A stretch of 6,032 bases of DNA from Candidatus Falkowbacteria bacterium RIFOXYC2_FULL_48_21 (GCA_001778275.1 MFGM01000054.1:1-6032); one strand, 5' to 3'. Counted from the stretch's first letter, positions 1 through 5,578 are shown. Made by a program: numbers and translations. The notes: generated from the letters alone by a model not told the origin.

Positions 1-30
1 GTCCTCAGGCGGACAAATTTTTTTTAATTT
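1..30 (+). terminator. Possible intrinsic terminator remnant, cut by the window edge
   Basis: GTCC at 1-4 and GGAC at 11-14 can pair around a six-base loop, and AAA followed by a run of eight T (18-25) comes directly after. This is the form of the 3' part of a Rho-independent terminator whose stem would continue to the left of the window. It would end an upstream plus-strand gene. Only four base pairs are visible, so this is tentative. The reading frame of the next gene is open through this stretch, so a coding reading cannot be fully excluded. Confidence 0.3.
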
Positions 31-62
31 TAGTATTTTTAGTTTTACTTATTTCAGTATTT

Positions 63-1283
63 ATGCCAAGTGCAGTTATTAAAAAGGGTAAGGGAAAAAT
101 TTTCAGTATCGCGCTCGCGGTTATTTTGGTTTGTTTCTTCTTTTTTACGTTCGGTCTTGTTGTCGGCAAGATTGGGGCGGGCAAACTTAGTTTCAATGTA
201 AATCCGGATTTATACGCGGAAACGGAGTTGTCGGCCGCTTTTAACAATACTTTATTCAAACAAGTCTGGACGATTATTCAGGATGATTATGTTGATAAAG
301 GTAAGTTGGTGGACAAAGATTTGTTTTACGGCGCATTGGCCGGATTCGTGAATGGCGTCGGTGATCCGTATACCGTTTTTCTCGATCCGGAAACAACCAA
401 GGATTTTGAAGATCAAATATCCGGGCAGTTTCAAGGCATCGGCGCGGAGATTGATATGCGAGACGGTGTGATTATCATCGTGGCACCATTGCCCGATACG
501 CCTGCGGCGCGCGCCGGACTTCAGCCGCAAGACAAAATTTTTGCGGTTGACGGCAAGGAGGTTTTTGGCATGAGCGTGGATGATGTTGTGCGTCTGATCC
601 GCGGCGAAAAAGGCACGATTGTGAAGTTGCTTATCGCGAGTGGCGAGGAAGATCCGCGAGAAGTCAGTATTATGCGTGAAGTGATTGAAATCAAGAGCGT
701 TAAATGGACGTTTCGCGATGACGGCATCGCTTATGTGAAAATAAACGCCTTTAATGAAGATACCAACGCTCTGTTTGATAAGTTTATTAAAGAGGCTAAA
801 ACGAAAGAGCTAAAAGGATTGATTTTGGATTTGCGCAACAATCCCGGTGGCCTGCTTGACGCATCGCTTCAGATTTCAGCGAATTGGTTGAAGAAGAAGT
901 TGATTTTAGTGGAAAAATTTGGTGACGGCAACGAAATGAAATACGATTCAGACAATAACGCGCCGTTGGAAAATTATAAAACCGTTGTTTTAGTCAATCA
1001 AGGGAGCGCTTCGGCATCGGAGATCGTGGCCGGCGCACTGCAGGATAACAAGGCGGCGACCATCATTGGCAAAAAAACATTTGGCAAGGGGTCGGTTCAG
1101 ACTTTAAAAAAGTTACCGGATGGCTCGTCCGTGAAGATTACCATTGCCAAATGGCTGACGCCGAGTGGTCGCAGTATTAGTGACGAAGGCGTGTCGCCTG
1201 ATGTAGTGGTGGAAATAACAAAGAAGGACGTTGACGACAAAAAGGATCCGCAGTTGGAAAAGGCGGTGGAGTTGTTGAAGTAA
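63..1283 (+). CDS. ctpA: S41-family C-terminal processing peptidase (CtpA/Prc type), membrane-anchored
   Basis: A 406-residue serine protease of the CtpA/Prc/tail-specific family, which cleaves proteins near their C-termini on the outer side of the cytoplasmic membrane. A Lys-rich start (residues 7-12) is followed by a hydrophobic segment at about 13-36, best read as an uncleaved signal anchor. The family's N-terminal helical region lies at 58-115 (DDYVDKG, then GDPYTVFLDPE), a PDZ domain at about 122-195 (GQFQGIGAEI; AARAGLQPQDKI), and the catalytic domain at 205-385. LDLRNNPGGLLD is at 256-267. The catalytic set matches E. coli Prc in spacing: Ser317 in GSASASE, Lys342 in FGKGSVQ (25 apart) and Gln346. 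No ATG, GTG or TTG lies upstream in frame within the window and the frame is open to the edge, so 63 is the only visible start. No Shine-Dalgarno is visible; the leader is T-rich. The substrate is unknown. The family is sure; the exact name ctpA is conventional. Confidence 0.93.
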   Translation: MPSAVIKKGKGKIFSIALAVILVCFFFFTFGLVVGKIGAGKLSFNVNPDLYAETELSAAFNNTLFKQVWTIIQDDYVDKGKLVDKDLFYGALAGFVNGVGDPYTVFLDPETTKDFEDQISGQFQGIGAEIDMRDGVIIIVAPLPDTPAARAGLQPQDKIFAVDGKEVFGMSVDDVVRLIRGEKGTIVKLLIASGEEDPREVSIMREVIEIKSVKWTFRDDGIAYVKINAFNEDTNALFDKFIKEAKTKELKGLILDLRNNPGGLLDASLQISANWLKKKLILVEKFGDGNEMKYDSDNNAPLENYKTVVLVNQGSASASEIVAGALQDNKAATIIGKKTFGKGSVQTLKKLPDGSSVKITIAKWLTPSGRSISDEGVSPDVVVEITKKDVDDKKDPQLEKAVELLK

Positions 1284-1294
1284 GAAATAAATTA

Positions 1295-1363
1295 CCGCAT
1301 CCCTTTAGGGTGCGTTATGCGGTTTAAGCACCCTTGGACAAGGAGCACCCTAAAGGGATGCGG
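1295..1363 (+). repeat. 19-bp perfect inverted repeat with a 31-nt loop, upstream of rplI
   Basis: The arm CCGCATCCCTTTAGGGTGC at 1295-1313 is the exact reverse complement of 1345-1363. The loop (1314-1344) holds a second copy of ATGCGG (1317-1322) and of GCACCC (1328-1333), each able to pair with the left arm instead of the right one. It also holds a small CCTT/AAGG hairpin (1332-1343). As RNA it could form one long stem or two short ones. It could be a ctpA terminator (a T6 run follows at 1372-1377, though eight bases past the stem), a leader controlling rplI, or a dispersed palindromic element. The repeat is certain; the function is not. Confidence 0.9.
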
Positions 1364-1377
1364 AAAGAAGCTTTTTT

Positions 1378-1836
1378 ATGCAAGTAATTTTTTTAAAAAA
1401 CCAACAAAACGCCGGTCGCAAGGGCGAAGTGAAAAAAGTGGCCGACGGTTTTGCGTTGAATTTTTTGATTCCCAACAAAATCGCCTTGCCGGCCACGCCC
1501 GCTAACGTGAAAACTTATTCGGTTTTGGCCGACGGTACGGTTGACTCTGTTGCGGCTCACAAGGTGGCCTCCCAATCGCTGGAAAAGCTGGCCGCGGCTA
1601 TTCGCGGCGTCACGCTCAACTTCGCGGAAAAGGCGGATGACAAGGGTACGCTTTTTGCCGGTATTTCTCGCGATCGCTTGGCCGTTGAATTGACCGCGCA
1701 AGGCGCGGCCGTCAAACCCAAACAGATTGAGCTTGATGAGCCGATCAAAAAGCTGGGCGATTTTAAAATTACCGTGACGTTGAAGCCTGATTTGAAAAGT
1801 GCATTCCGGATTATAATCAAAAAAATAACGGCCTGA
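1378..1836 (+). CDS. rplI: Large-subunit ribosomal protein bL9
   Basis: A 152-residue protein matching bL9, which binds 23S rRNA near the base of the L1 stalk with its N-terminal domain and reaches out from the ribosome on a long helix. The N-terminal rRNA-binding domain is clear at residues 1-45: start MQVIFLKN, then GRKGEVKKVADGFALNFLIP and the conserved PAT. The connecting helix lies at about 52-75 and the C-terminal domain at about 78-150 (GTLFAGIS, then ELDEPIKKLGDFKI). The length is close to the usual 148-150. The start is fixed by homology (MQV). The base run just before it is CTTTTTT, with only a weak AAAGAAG as possible ribosome site. Several CPR lineages are reported to lack bL9, so its presence is mildly informative about lineage. 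It ends in TGA, so TGA is not recoded here. Confidence 0.95.
   Translation: MQVIFLKNQQNAGRKGEVKKVADGFALNFLIPNKIALPATPANVKTYSVLADGTVDSVAAHKVASQSLEKLAAAIRGVTLNFAEKADDKGTLFAGISRDRLAVELTAQGAAVKPKQIELDEPIKKLGDFKITVTLKPDLKSAFRIIIKKITA
1812..1817 (+). promoter_or_regulatory. Candidate -10 box (TATAAT) for pyrG inside the end of rplI
   Basis: A perfect TATAAT lies in the last codons of rplI. The nearest -35-like hexamer, TTGAAA at 1792-1797, is only 14 bases away, shorter than the usual 16-18, so the match is incomplete. If used, transcription would begin near 1824 and give pyrG a leader of about 84 bases that includes the A/T-rich hairpin. AT-rich coding sequence can give such hexamers by chance. 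Confidence 0.25.
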
Positions 1837-1855
1837 CGTTTTTGTTATTTTTTTT
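1819..1855 (+). terminator. A/T-rich hairpin and T8 run over the rplI stop codon
   Basis: An 11-bp perfect inverted repeat (1819-1829 with 1844-1854) encloses a 14-base loop in which ACG can pair with CGT. The right arm runs into T8 at 1848-1855. The layout is that of an intrinsic terminator overlapping the rplI TGA at 1834-1836, but the outer stem has only one G-C pair, so it would be weak. It could partly insulate rplI from pyrG or act as an attenuator in the pyrG leader. Confidence 0.4.
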
Positions 1856-1907
1856 GATTTTGTTAAATTTCTTCTTAATTTCCTTTCAATTTCTTTCAAA
1901 TTTTACT

Positions 1908-3545
1908 ATGTCTAAATTTATCTTCGTCGTCGGCGGAGTCATGAGCGGCGTGGGCAAGGGGATTGCCGCCGCGTCTATCGGCCGAGTACTTCAATCAAAA
2001 GGTTATCGTGTGTCCGCGATTAAAATTGATCCCTACATTAATATTGATGCCGGCACCATGAATCCGACCGAGCATGGTGAAGTTTTTGTGACCGAAGACG
2101 GCGATGAGACAGATCAGGATCTTGGCAATTATGAACGTTTCCTTGGCGAAAATATTTTGTCCGACAATTACATGACCACCGGTCGGGTTTATCGCACGGT
2201 CATTGAAAAAGAACGCAACCTTGAATATGGCGGTAAGTGCGTGGAGGTGGTGCCGCATATTCCGGAAGAGGTGATTCGACGGATTGACAATGCCACGGCC
2301 AAGAGCCGAGCGGATATTATGTTGGTGGAAGTGGGTGGCACGGTCGGAGAGTATCAAAACTTGTTGTTTCTCGAGGCGGCGCGTATGATGAAAATGCGAA
2401 ATTTTCAAGATGTGATTTTTGTTTTGGTTTCGTATTTGCCGGTACCATCGAAGGTTGGCGAGATGAAAAGCAAACCCACGCAGTACGCCATCCGCACGCT
2501 CAATTCCGCCGGCATTCAGGCCGACTTTGTGCTTTGTCGCGCGGAACGCGCGCTCGATGAATCGCGCAAGCGAAAAATCGCCATCTCCGGCAGTGTGTCG
2601 CCGGATCATATTATTTCCGCGCCGGACGTTGACTCGATATATGAGATTCCTATCTATTTCAACGGTGAGCAGATTGGCGAAAAGATCATGAAACAGTTCG
2701 GCTTGAAGCGCAAGAAGTCAGCTCCCGGTCTCGGCGATTGGCAGAGGCTGGTACGCAAGATTGAAACGGTAAAAAGGGAAGTGCGGATTGGCATCGTAGG
2801 CAAGTATTTCAAAACCGGCGACTTTGTTTTGAAGGATTCATACATTTCCGTTATCGAGGCGGTGAAGCACGCGGCGTGGCGGCAGAACTTGAAGCCGACA
2901 ATTGAATGGCTGAACGCCGATGATTATGAAACAGTGCCGAAGCAATTGGCGGAGTTAAAAAAGTTTGACGGAGTAATCGTGCCCGGCGGTTTTGGCGGAC
3001 GAGGCACGGAGGGCAAGATCGCGGCCATTCAATATTTGCGAAAAAATAAAATTCCGTTTTTCGGCCTTTGCTACGGTATGCAGCTCGCGGCCATTGAGTT
3101 TGCGCGGCATGTTTGCGGCCTAAAAAACGCGAACTCCACGGAAATCGATCCAAAAACCGATGCGCCGGTCATTCACGTCATGCCGGAACAAGAGAAAGTG
3201 CTGTTAGCCGGCCGTTACGGCAACACCATGCGCCTTGGCGCGTATCCTTGCGTACTTGACAAGAAGTCACGCAGCTTTGCCGCGTACGGGGAGAAGCAAA
3301 TTTTCGAGCGTCATCGTCATCGTTACGAATTCAACAATGAATTCCGCCAAGCGCTCGGCGAGCGCGGCTTGCTTTTTGCCGGTTTGTCTCCGGACAATCG
3401 CTTGGTGGAAATAATTGAGATTCCGGATCACCCATTTTTCGTGGCCACGCAATTTCATCCGGAGTTCAAATCGCGACCGCTGACCGGGCACCCGTTGTTC
3501 AACGCGTTTGTGGCGGCGGCGATAAATAAGCGCGGTGGTAAATAA
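1908..3545 (+). CDS. pyrG: CTP synthase (glutamine-hydrolysing)
   Basis: The enzyme makes CTP from UTP, ATP and glutamine, the last step of pyrimidine nucleotide synthesis, and works as a cytosolic tetramer. From ATG 1908 it is 545 residues, the same length as E. coli PyrG. The synthase domain spans about 1-265: P-loop SGVGKG at 13-18 with Lys17, DPYINID at 41-47, Asp71 and Glu141 as the magnesium ligands, and KPTQ at 189-192. The class-I glutamine amidotransferase domain spans about 291-540: oxyanion loop PGGFGGRG at 359-366, nucleophile Cys388 in GLCYGMQ, and His517/Glu519 in QFHPEF. A TTG at 1842 would add 22 hydrophobic residues, but homologues start at MxxFIFVxGG, so ATG 1908 is preferred. 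No Shine-Dalgarno is visible; the leader is pyrimidine-rich. GGTVGEYQN at 143-151 differs from the E. coli GGTVGDIES and recalls CPR sequences. All catalytic residues are intact. Confidence 0.97.
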   Translation: MSKFIFVVGGVMSGVGKGIAAASIGRVLQSKGYRVSAIKIDPYINIDAGTMNPTEHGEVFVTEDGDETDQDLGNYERFLGENILSDNYMTTGRVYRTVIEKERNLEYGGKCVEVVPHIPEEVIRRIDNATAKSRADIMLVEVGGTVGEYQNLLFLEAARMMKMRNFQDVIFVLVSYLPVPSKVGEMKSKPTQYAIRTLNSAGIQADFVLCRAERALDESRKRKIAISGSVSPDHIISAPDVDSIYEIPIYFNGEQIGEKIMKQFGLKRKKSAPGLGDWQRLVRKIETVKREVRIGIVGKYFKTGDFVLKDSYISVIEAVKHAAWRQNLKPTIEWLNADDYETVPKQLAELKKFDGVIVPGGFGGRGTEGKIAAIQYLRKNKIPFFGLCYGMQLAAIEFARHVCGLKNANSTEIDPKTDAPVIHVMPEQEKVLLAGRYGNTMRLGAYPCVLDKKSRSFAAYGEKQIFERHRHRYEFNNEFRQALGERGLLFAGLSPDNRLVEIIEIPDHPFFVATQFHPEFKSRPLTGHPLFNAFVAAAINKRGGK

Positions 3546-3591
3546 CGCCGGGGGAGTTAAGCGAAGCGGCACGCAGTCCGATTTCATTACA

Positions 3592-3629
3592 GAAAAAATA
3601 AAAAGAGCTCGCCGTGGCGAAGCTCTTTT
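3592..3629. terminator. Bidirectional intrinsic terminator between convergent genes
   Basis: AAAAGAGCT at 3601-3609 is the exact reverse complement of AGCTCTTTT at 3621-3629, with an inner CGC/GCG pairing around a four-base loop and one unpaired A. Read leftwards, the hairpin is followed by a U-rich run of about eleven (complement of 3592-3600 and the stem foot), which suits the minus-strand gene ending at 3639. Read rightwards, it is followed by CTTTTGTTT, which suits pyrG ending at 3545. The stretch 3546-3591 shows no other feature. Confidence 0.85.
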
Positions 3630-3638
3630 GTTTCGGAA

Positions 3639-3959
3639 TTATTCTTTCTTTGGCAAAGGACTTTTGTAAAATTGCGTTTGGCCGGGATCGATCGGCGGAT
3701 CGCCTTGCTTGCGAAATTCCGCTTTTGGTCGCAGGATCGCCGCCACGAAGCGTTCGTTTTGGTGCCGGTCATTCATCACCTCGACCAGGCAATGCACCTT
3801 GCGCATTCCGCGCGATAATTTTTCTTCGATCGTCGTTTCCGCCGCGAGGATGGCTTGTTCGTCTGTGGAAAAGATATGTTGTTCCGTGGCGCATTCCGGC
3901 ATGTAATAGTCAAGATCTTTGTCCCAGACGCAAAAATTGAATCGGTAGTTTTGGGTCAT
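3639..3959 (-). CDS. Hypothetical protein, 106 residues, family not recognised
   Basis: I do not recognise this protein. A perfect AGGAGG lies 4 bases before ATG 3959, a TTGACA box lies further upstream and a terminator follows the stop, so it is very likely a real, independently transcribed gene. Likely secondary structure, by inspection: a strand at 5-12 (YRFNFCVW), an acidic loop (DKDLDYYMPE), a helix at 31-50 (STDEQAILAAETTIEEKL), strands at 53-62 (RKVHCLVEVM) and 71-77 (FVAAILR), and a Pro/Lys-rich C-terminal tail from about 84. The strand-helix-strand order could be a small alpha/beta domain. There is no signal peptide or membrane segment, so it is probably cytosolic. Cysteines at 10, 23 and 57 form no clear metal motif. 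It is convergent with pyrG. No function is proposed. Confidence 0.8.
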   Translation of the reverse strand: MTQNYRFNFCVWDKDLDYYMPECATEQHIFSTDEQAILAAETTIEEKLSRGMRKVHCLVEVMNDRHQNERFVAAILRPKAEFRKQGDPPIDPGQTQFYKSPLPKKE

Positions 3960-3963
3960 TATT

Positions 3964-3969
3964 CCTCCT
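3964..3969 (-). promoter_or_regulatory. Shine-Dalgarno site (AGGAGG) of the 106-residue gene
   Basis: On the minus strand AGGAGG lies four bases before the ATG at 3957-3959. It is the only consensus ribosome-binding site placed just before a start in this window and it fixes the start of this gene. Confidence 0.85.
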
Positions 3970-3986
3970 GAATGAACGATTATTGC

Positions 3987-4015
3987 ACATTAAGCCTTTT
4001 GTCATCGTTTGTCAA
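3987..4015 (-). promoter_or_regulatory. Candidate sigma-70-type promoter of the 106-residue gene
   Basis: On the minus strand a perfect -35 hexamer TTGACA (4010-4015) is followed after 17 bases by TAATGT (3987-3992), a poor -10 box. A better -10-like AATAAT lies at 3979-3984, 15 bases downstream of an ATGACA at 4000-4005. Either pairing would start transcription shortly before the ribosome site. The -35 box lies beside the GTTAATC repeat array, which makes regulation of this promoter plausible. A weak -10 fits activator dependence, but that is inference. Confidence 0.45.
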
Positions 4016-4021
4016 TGGGTG

Positions 4022-4117
4022 ATCATGTTAATCGAGTTAATCGCGTCCCAAAGAGATTACTTCGGGATTAATCAGGTTAATCGAATAGTCGGGGGTTAAT
4101 TGATTAACATGATTAAT
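4022..4117. repeat. Array of GTTAATC half-sites in 9-nt-spaced pairs
   Basis: Seven half-sites of the form RTTAAT (or its complement) fall in 91 bases: 4027, 4036, 4067, 4076, 4095, 4103 and 4112. They form three pairs fitting RTTAATCNNGTTAATCR, the units 9 bases apart: plus strand 4027-4043, plus strand 4067-4083, and minus strand 4101-4117. The first two pairs are exactly 40 bases apart. ATCATGTTAATC at 4022-4033 is repeated inverted and perfect at 4102-4113, and GTTAAT-TG-ATTAAC at 4095-4108 is a palindrome. The array fills the gap between two minus-strand genes, directly upstream of the -35 box of the 106-residue gene. A cluster of operators for a dimeric regulator is the simplest reading; iterons or a dispersed repeat are alternatives. 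Confidence 0.8.
4046..4067 (-). other. 8-bp hairpin inside the repeat array
   Basis: On the minus strand TCCCGAAG and CTTTGGGA pair over eight positions (one G-U) around a six-base loop. As plus-strand RNA one pair is lost, so it favours minus-strand transcripts coming from the glycosyltransferase-like gene. No U run follows, so it is not a standard intrinsic terminator, though it may protect or shape the 3' end of that transcript. Confidence 0.4.
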
Positions 4118-4130
4118 TACGTTGGCTGTT

Positions 4131-5495
4131 CTAATAATGCAAAATCTTGTCAATCTTTATCGTTTCTTCCTGTCGATGGCAAATGACTTTGTGAATGTTG
4201 GTAAGACCATCAGCCGAGGCTTCAAGAAAACCTTGCATGGCCGCCTCCGCGAACCAGCCCGTTTCCAGCCAATCGAACAGCCATTCGTGCGTAAAGGCGG
4301 CTTTTTCTTGGTTGACGCCGGAGCCGATGGCACGCAGCCACTTCTGATTGAAAAGTTCTTGCGAGCCGAGCGGTTCGGACATGATAATGGGTATTCCGAG
4401 CGCGGTGTAAAAAGAGAGTTCGCTCGGTTTGGTCCAGAGGATATCCGTGGTTTTGAGCGCGCGGTTGAATTTTTGAAAATAAGATTCCTTGGTGCCGCCG
4501 TGAATAATGTGCACGCCGGCGCCGATTTCCGTTCCGAGGCCGTGGCGGTGCAGTTCATCCTTGAAATAACTGTTGACGGAGTTGTGAATGCCGGCGACCA
4601 GGATCAAACGGATTTTTTTCTCTTGGATTTTCTTTTTCAGGCTTAGCGCGATGGTCAAGCCGAGCTCGCGTTGCGCCCCGGCACCGCCCACGGCGAACAT
4701 GAGGGTGAGGGGGTGACGCGCGTGCGTGGGAAAATTGCGGTGGCCGAGGTGGCGGCAAATGGTTTCTTTGTATGGATTCAAATAGTTGCGCCCGGGATCG
4801 AGATTGAACAAGCGCTGCCCGAGGTTGCGTTTCAAGATTGATTTATTTTGACCGACCAATTCGTCCGGCAGGGGAAAGCCGGTGACAAAGATATTTTCCG
4901 GTTTCACGCCGTACATGGCGAGACGTTCTTCGACGCGATGGGTCGGGGCCAAGTATTTGATGCGACTGGTTTTCGGCTCGAGCGGCGCCCACGCGCGGCT
5001 GATGTCGGTGTCGGTGGCGAGACAATAAATTTCACCGGGGTAATTGAAAATTTCCGCCATGAAAGCTGGAATGAAAAAGGTGGAAACGATTGGCAGGGGA
5101 TTGCGCGCCAATCTATCGATCAAGTGTTTGCCCCACTGCTTCTTTTGAATCAGCGAATAAGTCGATTTGAGTTGAATAATCGGTTTTGACAGGTCGCGTT
5201 TGGGGTAAAACGGTTCGATTTGCTGCAGTTTGTCGAAAATATCCCAAGCCAGTTCACCGACCACGGGGAATTTTTTGAAGCGGGAAAAAAACTCATAAAT
5301 TTTTCGGCTCTGTTCCCAGATGGCTCGGTCAGCGGACGGAATGCCGCGGTAGACGTTCGCATTGATCGTTTCGTGGCGCGGAGCCAAAGCGCGCAACGGA
5401 TACGCGGCGCGTTGATGGCCGTAGCCCATGTCCACGGCGATGAGGTGGATTTTTTGGTGATGGTTTGGCATAGAGACAATTAAGCAAAGAAACAT
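4131..5495 (-). CDS. GT-B-fold glycosyltransferase-like protein (MurG/MGDG-synthase/UgtP-like)
   Basis: A 454-residue protein (446 from the internal ATG at 5471) with the layout of GT-B enzymes that move a sugar from a nucleotide-sugar to a lipid or lipid-linked acceptor. Strand 1 is followed by MGYGHQRA at 23-30, like the GGGH loop of MGDG synthases. ATDTDISRAW at 160-169 and the following YLAPTHRVEERLAMYGVKPE to VTGFPLPDE region (181-212) resemble the end of their N-terminal domain. The C-terminal donor-binding domain shows AVGGAGAQ at 268-275 and SELSFYTALGIPIIM at 358-372, then GSQELFNQKWL (377-387), the usual MurG-like E...A.G.P...Q..N pattern. No signal peptide or membrane helix is clear; peripheral membrane work is likely. 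Neither start has a Shine-Dalgarno. The start at 5471 puts the first strand nearer the N-terminus, as in relatives, and I slightly prefer it. Donor, acceptor and product are unknown. The stop is TAG. Confidence 0.82.
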   Translation of the reverse strand: MFLCLIVSMPNHHQKIHLIAVDMGYGHQRAAYPLRALAPRHETINANVYRGIPSADRAIWEQSRKIYEFFSRFKKFPVVGELAWDIFDKLQQIEPFYPKRDLSKPIIQLKSTYSLIQKKQWGKHLIDRLARNPLPIVSTFFIPAFMAEIFNYPGEIYCLATDTDISRAWAPLEPKTSRIKYLAPTHRVEERLAMYGVKPENIFVTGFPLPDELVGQNKSILKRNLGQRLFNLDPGRNYLNPYKETICRHLGHRNFPTHARHPLTLMFAVGGAGAQRELGLTIALSLKKKIQEKKIRLILVAGIHNSVNSYFKDELHRHGLGTEIGAGVHIIHGGTKESYFQKFNRALKTTDILWTKPSELSFYTALGIPIIMSEPLGSQELFNQKWLRAIGSGVNQEKAAFTHEWLFDWLETGWFAEAAMQGFLEASADGLTNIHKVICHRQEETIKIDKILHY

Positions 5496-5520
5496 TTAAA
5501 CATAGAAGCAATCATGACAG

Positions 5521-5541
5521 CCCCCATGTTTTTACTGGGGG
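5521..5541 (-). other. GC-rich leader hairpin before the glycosyltransferase-like gene
   Basis: CCCCCA at 5521-5526 and TGGGGG at 5536-5541 form a six-pair stem around a nine-base A/T-rich loop. On the minus strand it lies 26 bases before ATG 5495 (50 before ATG 5471). No U run follows on either strand, so it is unlikely to be an intrinsic terminator. It may be a 5'-leader stability or control element. I match it to no known riboswitch. Confidence 0.5.
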
Positions 5542-5559
5542 AGCAGAAAAGCTAATTTC

Positions 5560-5568
5560 ATTTTATCA
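5560..5568 (-). promoter_or_regulatory. Candidate extended -10 promoter for the glycosyltransferase-like gene
   Basis: On the minus strand TGATAAAAT (TG, one base, TAAAAT) resembles an extended -10 box. No good -35 is seen, since that position falls in the T run of the terminator. Transcription would start near 5553 and include the 5521-5541 hairpin in the leader. This is the only promoter-like sequence between the terminator and the gene, but the region is AT-rich and a chance match is possible. Confidence 0.3.
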
Positions 5569-5578
5569 TTTTTTCGGT

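Noticed and set aside
1295..1363. Insertion-sequence end or MITE with target duplication
   Set aside because: The flanks (ATTA on the left, AAAG on the right) show no duplication and no transposase is near. A dispersed palindrome remains possible.
1317..1505. 62-codon plus-strand frame overlapping rplI
   Set aside because: It begins inside the inverted repeat, is out of frame with the clearly homologous bL9, and resembles no protein I know.
1834..1836. UGA recoded as glycine, as in Gracilibacteria and SR1
   Set aside because: bL9 has its full family length at this TGA, and no in-frame TGA occurs inside the other recognised genes.
1393..1899. 168-codon minus-strand frame opposite rplI
   Set aside because: It is antisense to a recognised ribosomal protein gene, and its composition is typical of a shadow frame.
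1842..1907. TTG start giving pyrG a 22-residue hydrophobic N-terminal extension
   Set aside because: CTP synthases begin at the MxxFIFVxGG motif; the extension is just translated T-rich leader.
1995..2609. 204-codon minus-strand frame inside pyrG
   Set aside because: It is fully antisense to the conserved synthase domain; a shadow frame.
4022..4117. CRISPR array
   Set aside because: The repeated units are only 6-7 bases at 9-nt pitch and change orientation; there are no spacers of 25-40 bases and no cas genes.
4122..4646. 174-codon plus-strand frame opposite the glycosyltransferase-like gene
   Set aside because: It is antisense to a gene with clear GT-B motifs. Long antisense frames arise from the codon bias, and it has no ribosome site.
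5521..5541. Intrinsic terminator
   Set aside because: No U run follows the stem on either strand, and a better terminator already lies at 5579-5613.
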